Shown here: one piece after another, positions 30,163-32,987 of the stretch
Layout of the letters: the number at the start of each line of letters is the position of its first letter
Numbering within the stretch: position 1 is the stretch's first letter
Source of the DNA: an uncultured Lachnoclostridium sp.
Lineage (GTDB): Bacteria > Bacillota > Clostridia > Lachnospirales > Lachnospiraceae
Direction of reading: 5' to 3'
Length of the DNA: 32,987 nt
Assembly (NCBI GenBank): GCA_947565985.1
Contig: CANOID010000019.1
Location: forward strand, 1 to 32,987
Translations under genes and position numbers: made by a program
Notes under the pieces: generated by a model
The model's database searches: none
The model's input: only the letters and a program-made list of their open reading frames with translations
What the model was told of the DNA's origin: nothing

Positions 30163-31273
30163 TTTGCCGGAAGTTGAGTTTGTAGACACAAACACAGAAA
30201 CACTTGTAAGTGAACTTATAGCTGGTTACGAACAAACTACAAACAGAACGCTTTATCCTGCCGACCCTGTTAGGGCATTTATATTATGGTTAGCAGATGT
30301 GATTATACAGGAAAGAATATTAATCAATGAATCAGCAAAACAAAATTTGCCAAGATATGCAGAGGGCAAGAACTTAGATTCTTTGAGTGAAATATTCCAC
30401 AACACACCAAGGCTACAACCTGCAGCAGCAAAAACAACATTAAGATTTTATCTTACAAAGACACTGGATGATGATTTTATAATAACAGATACAATGGAAA
30501 CAACTGTTGACAGTGAAATAAATTTTGAAACAACAGAGTATATAATTTTTAAAGCTGGTACAGATTATGCTGACGCTAAAGCAGTATGTACAACAGTCGG
30601 GGAAATTGGCAATGGGTTTATGCCCGGGCAAATTAATAAGCTAGTATCAGATGAATTTTTATATTTTAAAAAAGTGGAAAATATCACAGAAACAGCAGGA
30701 GGCAGTGAAGAAGAACAAGACACAGCATATTATAATCGCATGAGAGAAAGCGAAGAAAGTTATACAACAGCAGGACCATCAGGAAGTTATATATACCATG
30801 CAAAAAGTGTTTCTTCACAAATTAGTGATGTATCAACGGATAGTCCAGAACCGGGAATAGCAGAAATAAGAATCATGTTACATGATGGGCAGTTGCCTGA
30901 TAAAGAATTACTGGACAAGGTAGAAAATTATCTAAGTGCAGATGATATAAGACCAATGACCGATAAGGTGATAGTTGCAGCACCCAATACAATAGAATTT
31001 GATATAAATATAAAATATTTTATTTCAAGAGAAAAAGAATCAAGCACTAATGACATTAAGCGAGCAGTATCATTGGCAGTAGAAAATTATATATCGTGGC
31101 AGACATCGAAAATGGGACGAGATATTAATCCGTCCTATTTTAATGCTCTGCTTATGGAATCTGGTATAAAAAGGGTTGAAATAACCGCACCTATATTTAC
31201 ACAGATACCAAAAGGGAGTGTGGCAGTAATAAGAGAAGAAAGTGTAACTTTCGGAGGTACAGAAGATGAATAA
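30131..31273 (+). CDS. Baseplate wedge protein J (gpJ/gp6-like)
   Basis: The ATG at 30131 lies behind GGAGGTGG in the end of the W-like gene. The 380-aa product has 'LYPADPVRAFILWLADVIIQERILINESAKQNLPRYAEGKNLDSLSEIFHNTPRLQPAAAKTTLRFYLTKTL', then 'GEIGNGFMPGQINKLV', 'GGSEEEQDTAYYNRMRESEESYTTAGPSGSYIYHAKSVS' and 'RDINPSYFNALLMESGIKRVEITAP', all hallmarks of Baseplate_J. It forms the wedge ring of the contractile baseplate with W and I. Confidence 0.92.
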   Translation: MNTTMKKIPDNLPEVEFVDTNTETLVSELIAGYEQTTNRTLYPADPVRAFILWLADVIIQERILINESAKQNLPRYAEGKNLDSLSEIFHNTPRLQPAAAKTTLRFYLTKTLDDDFIITDTMETTVDSEINFETTEYIIFKAGTDYADAKAVCTTVGEIGNGFMPGQINKLVSDEFLYFKKVENITETAGGSEEEQDTAYYNRMRESEESYTTAGPSGSYIYHAKSVSSQISDVSTDSPEPGIAEIRIMLHDGQLPDKELLDKVENYLSADDIRPMTDKVIVAAPNTIEFDINIKYFISREKESSTNDIKRAVSLAVENYISWQTSKMGRDINPSYFNALLMESGIKRVEITAPIFTQIPKGSVAVIREESVTFGGTEDE

Positions 31274-32093
31274 AATAAAAGACGCTGACTTTATGGCGAA
31301 GTTTCCACCAGTATTAAAAAAAGATAAATCAATGGCTGCTTTGGGGCGGATTATAGCAAATGAATTACACATCACAGCAAATGAAATAAAGAAAAATATT
31401 ATATATCCAAATATAGATGAATTATCTGAAAAGTGGCTTGACATACTCGCCTATGACCTTCACGTTGATTGGTATGACTATGACTATCCAGTGGAAACGA
31501 AGCGAGCAATCATTAAAGACAGCGTAAAAATACATCAAAAACTAGGCACAAAATATGCAGTTGAAACGGCATTGCGAAATGTCTATAAAGATGCAACGGT
31601 GTCTGAATGGTTTGAGTATGATGGAAAACCTTATTATTTTAAGATAAATATAGATACTAGCGGAAGTAGTCTACAGGAGAACGACTATTTTGATATATTG
31701 CGAAAAGTTCAGTTTTACAAAAATCTCCGTTCACATTGCGATGGTATACATATAAACCTAAATATCAACAGTGCTATTATAAATATTGCTGCTAAAACTG
31801 GTGTAGGCATGATACTAAAAGTCAAGCCAAAAACACAGGATAAGATAGAAGTCAAACAAAAAGTAGATATTATAGCATTGGGAACTGTTGGTGAAACACT
31901 TAAAGTAAAACCACTACTGGCAAAACAAATGCAAGTACAGGCAAAACAAAAAGTTGCAGCAGGAATATTATCAGGTAATGTTATTAAAATTAGGGCGAAA
32001 ATACCAGAAAAGCTAATGGTTAAGGCAACAATAAAAAACAGCAGTATGTCAAAAATTGGCAACAATCTGTTAGTGAAAGGGGATGTAAGGTAA
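31266..32093 (+). CDS. Tail protein I with repetitive C-terminal extension
   Basis: The 275-aa product starts 8 bases inside J (GGAGGT upstream). Residues 1-165 match P2 gpI ('LSEKWLDILAYDLHVDWYDYDYPVETKRAIIKDSVKIHQKLGTKYAVETALRNVYKDATVSEWFEYDGKPYYFKINID', then 'NLRSHCDGI'). Residues about 168-275 are not in P2 gpI. They form about four imperfect repeats of 25-30 residues around 'G..LKVKP.....VKQKV' ('MILKVKPKTQDKIEVKQKV', 'TLKVKPLLAKQMQVQAKQKV', 'VIKIRAKIPEKLMVKATI', 'NLLVKG'), probably beta-structured. Protein I connects the wedge to the tail fibres, so the extension may be a fibre docking platform. Confidence 0.85.
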   Translation: MNKIKDADFMAKFPPVLKKDKSMAALGRIIANELHITANEIKKNIIYPNIDELSEKWLDILAYDLHVDWYDYDYPVETKRAIIKDSVKIHQKLGTKYAVETALRNVYKDATVSEWFEYDGKPYYFKINIDTSGSSLQENDYFDILRKVQFYKNLRSHCDGIHINLNINSAIINIAAKTGVGMILKVKPKTQDKIEVKQKVDIIALGTVGETLKVKPLLAKQMQVQAKQKVAAGILSGNVIKIRAKIPEKLMVKATIKNSSMSKIGNNLLVKGDVR

Positions 32094-32094
32094 T

Positions 32095-32742
32095 ATGGCA
32101 GATACACAGTATTTTACAATTGTGACCGATTCGGGCACAAAAGAAATGCTTAAGGCAGTCAACGAAGAAAGAAAAGTCACTCTTATTCATTTTGCGGTAG
32201 GGGATGGCGGTGGTAATTACTATGAGCCAGAAACCACAATGACAGAGCTAAAAAACGAGGTTTGGCGTGGAAACATTGGTTCTTGTAAAATTAATGAAGA
32301 ATCCGAAAATATATTAATCATAGAAGCCGTTATACCTGCTGATGAGGGTGGTTTTACAATCCGTGAAATGGCAGTTTTTGATGATAACAACACAATGATT
32401 GCCATATGTAATACACCTGATACAGCAAAAGTACGTGTAACAGATGGTGTAGTACAACAATTGCATTTGCAGATGGAAATTTTGTTAAATAATAAAAATT
32501 CTGTACAATTACTAGTTGACCCAAACATCGTAACGGCAACAAAAAAAGATATACAAGCTCTGCAATTACAAATAGATGGTATGGCAAAAATCGTATCTAT
32601 AATTGCTAAATATTCATATGATGAAGATGATAAACGTATAACAAACCTATTGCCATTTGACTATAACAACGGAACACTCTCTGTTCCTGATGGCATGGGA
32701 CATTTCGATGGCAACAAACTAGTGCTTACAGACCTAGCCTAA
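32095..32742 (+). CDS. Tail fibre / collar protein, N-terminal-domain type
   Basis: The ATG at 32095 follows gene I at once. The 215-aa product has 'YFTIVTDSGTKEMLKAVNEERKVTLIHFAVGDGGGNYYEPETTMTELKNEVWRGNI' and 'AVIPADEGGFTIREMAVFDDNNTMIAICNTPDTAKVRVTDGVVQQLHLQMEI', a clear DUF3751-type tail-collar fibre N-terminal domain, which attaches to the baseplate. It ends after a short coiled coil and a 'LLPFDYNNGTLSVPDGMGHFDGNKLVLTDLA' tail. It therefore lacks the long shaft and receptor tip expected of a full fibre, which must be supplied by later genes. It carries parS-like copy 5. Confidence 0.82.
   Translation: MADTQYFTIVTDSGTKEMLKAVNEERKVTLIHFAVGDGGGNYYEPETTMTELKNEVWRGNIGSCKINEESENILIIEAVIPADEGGFTIREMAVFDDNNTMIAICNTPDTAKVRVTDGVVQQLHLQMEILLNNKNSVQLLVDPNIVTATKKDIQALQLQIDGMAKIVSIIAKYSYDEDDKRITNLLPFDYNNGTLSVPDGMGHFDGNKLVLTDLA
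32121..32139. repeat. parS-like palindrome, copy 5 (in the tail-fibre gene)
   Basis: TGTGACCGA-T-TCGGGCACA lies close to the 5' end of the tail-fibre gene, encoding V-T-D-S-G-T, where relatives usually read 'LTDAG'. It is the right-most of five copies, about 26 kb from the first. Confidence 0.7.
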
Positions 32743-32764
32743 AATAAATAAATGGAGGTAAAAC

Positions 32765-32987
32765 ATGGACACAATTACACATATTGAGACAGGCGGTGTA
32801 TCAAGAGCTATTGAAGATACCGCCGCAAGACAAGCAATCGGCATCCCCACAGAACCTCAAACCCTAGTCGCAGGACAATCCACAGTTACATTCACCCTAG
32901 ACAACCTTAAAGAAAACAGCGGTATAAGGGTCGAAGTAGCAGACATTTCCACACTGTCACACAGGGGAATAGTGATTGAGGGAAACA
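32765..32987 (+). CDS. Unknown protein following the tail fibre, cut by the window end
   Basis: TGGAGGT precedes the ATG at 32765, and the frame is open to the last base (74 codons seen). It reads 'MDTITHIETGGVSRAIEDTAARQAIG', then 'PQTLVAGQSTVTFTLDNLKENSGIRVEVAD...HRGIVIEGN'. The 'ETGGVSRAIEDTAARQAI' start is common in small tail-fibre-associated proteins of gut Firmicutes phages. The rest looks like an all-beta domain. Codon choice is richer in C (ACC, GCC, CTA, ATC) than in nearby genes. Partial on the right; function unknown. Confidence 0.6.
   Translation, partial: MDTITHIETGGVSRAIEDTAARQAIGIPTEPQTLVAGQSTVTFTLDNLKENSGIRVEVADISTLSHRGIVIEGN

Noticed and set aside
18110-32139. The V-T/S-E/D-S-G/D-T peptide as a shared protein motif rather than a DNA site
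   Set aside because: The host proteins are unrelated, wobble bases including TCG are conserved, the DNA is palindromic, one copy is intergenic, and one is read in two frames.
1-32987. tRNA genes, CRISPR arrays, insertion sequences, integrase, lysis genes
   Set aside because: I looked for their usual signatures and found none that I could support in this window.

Overview
The window looks like most of a temperate, contractile-tailed (myovirus-type) bacteriophage of an AT-rich Firmicute. A gut Clostridia/Lachnospiraceae host is my best guess, from the low G+C, heavy AUA/AAA/AGA codon use, strong AGGAGG-type ribosome sites with TTG/GTG starts, and YopX-like and 'ARQPNGL' early proteins. All genes read on the + strand. 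No integrase, CI-like repressor, holin or endolysin is present, so the window is probably not the whole genome. Both edges may cut it; the last gene is certainly cut.

Layout. (1) 1-322: a likely replication origin with a 16-bp inverted repeat, four perfect DnaA boxes (TTATCCACA) in a row and an AT-rich stretch. (2) 323-4546: small early/accessory genes (hexapeptide beta-helix protein, membrane mini J-protein, zinc-ribbon proteins, two YopX-like proteins). (3) 4547-4840: a control region where two LexA/SOS-box matches overlap a candidate promoter. (4) 4841-11423: replication, maintenance and control operon: HUH Rep, RecU-like resolvase, a frameshifted cytosine-C5 methyltransferase, ParA, ParB and an ArpU-like late activator. 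(5) 11432-20895: packaging and a lambda-like head module: an XtmA-like TerS, a GC-rich cos candidate, a Nu1-like TerS, GpA-type TerL, portal, ClpP-like protease with nested scaffold, decoration protein, major capsid and connectors. (6) 20907-32987: a P2-like contractile tail (sheath, tube, frameshifted chaperone, tape measure, X, D, V, U, W, J, I, fibre).

How it fits together. The genome combines phage structural modules with plasmid functions: DnaA-box origin, HUH Rep and ParA/ParB. A 19-bp palindromic element (consensus TGTGWCCGAWTCGGRCACA) occurs five times over 26 kb. One copy lies 3 nt after parA and four lie inside coding sequence. I propose these are dispersed ParB (parS-like) sites, as in the plasmid prophage N15, and that this is a phage-plasmid. 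I infer a control chain in which host LexA represses the promoter at 4559-4587. SOS induction then drives rep through the ArpU-like activator. The activator turns on two near-identical late promoters (11432-11464 and 15167-15199), each marked by a 10-bp-phased TTGCCC repeat and each followed at once by an intrinsic terminator. All functions are inferred from sequence reading alone; no database search was run.
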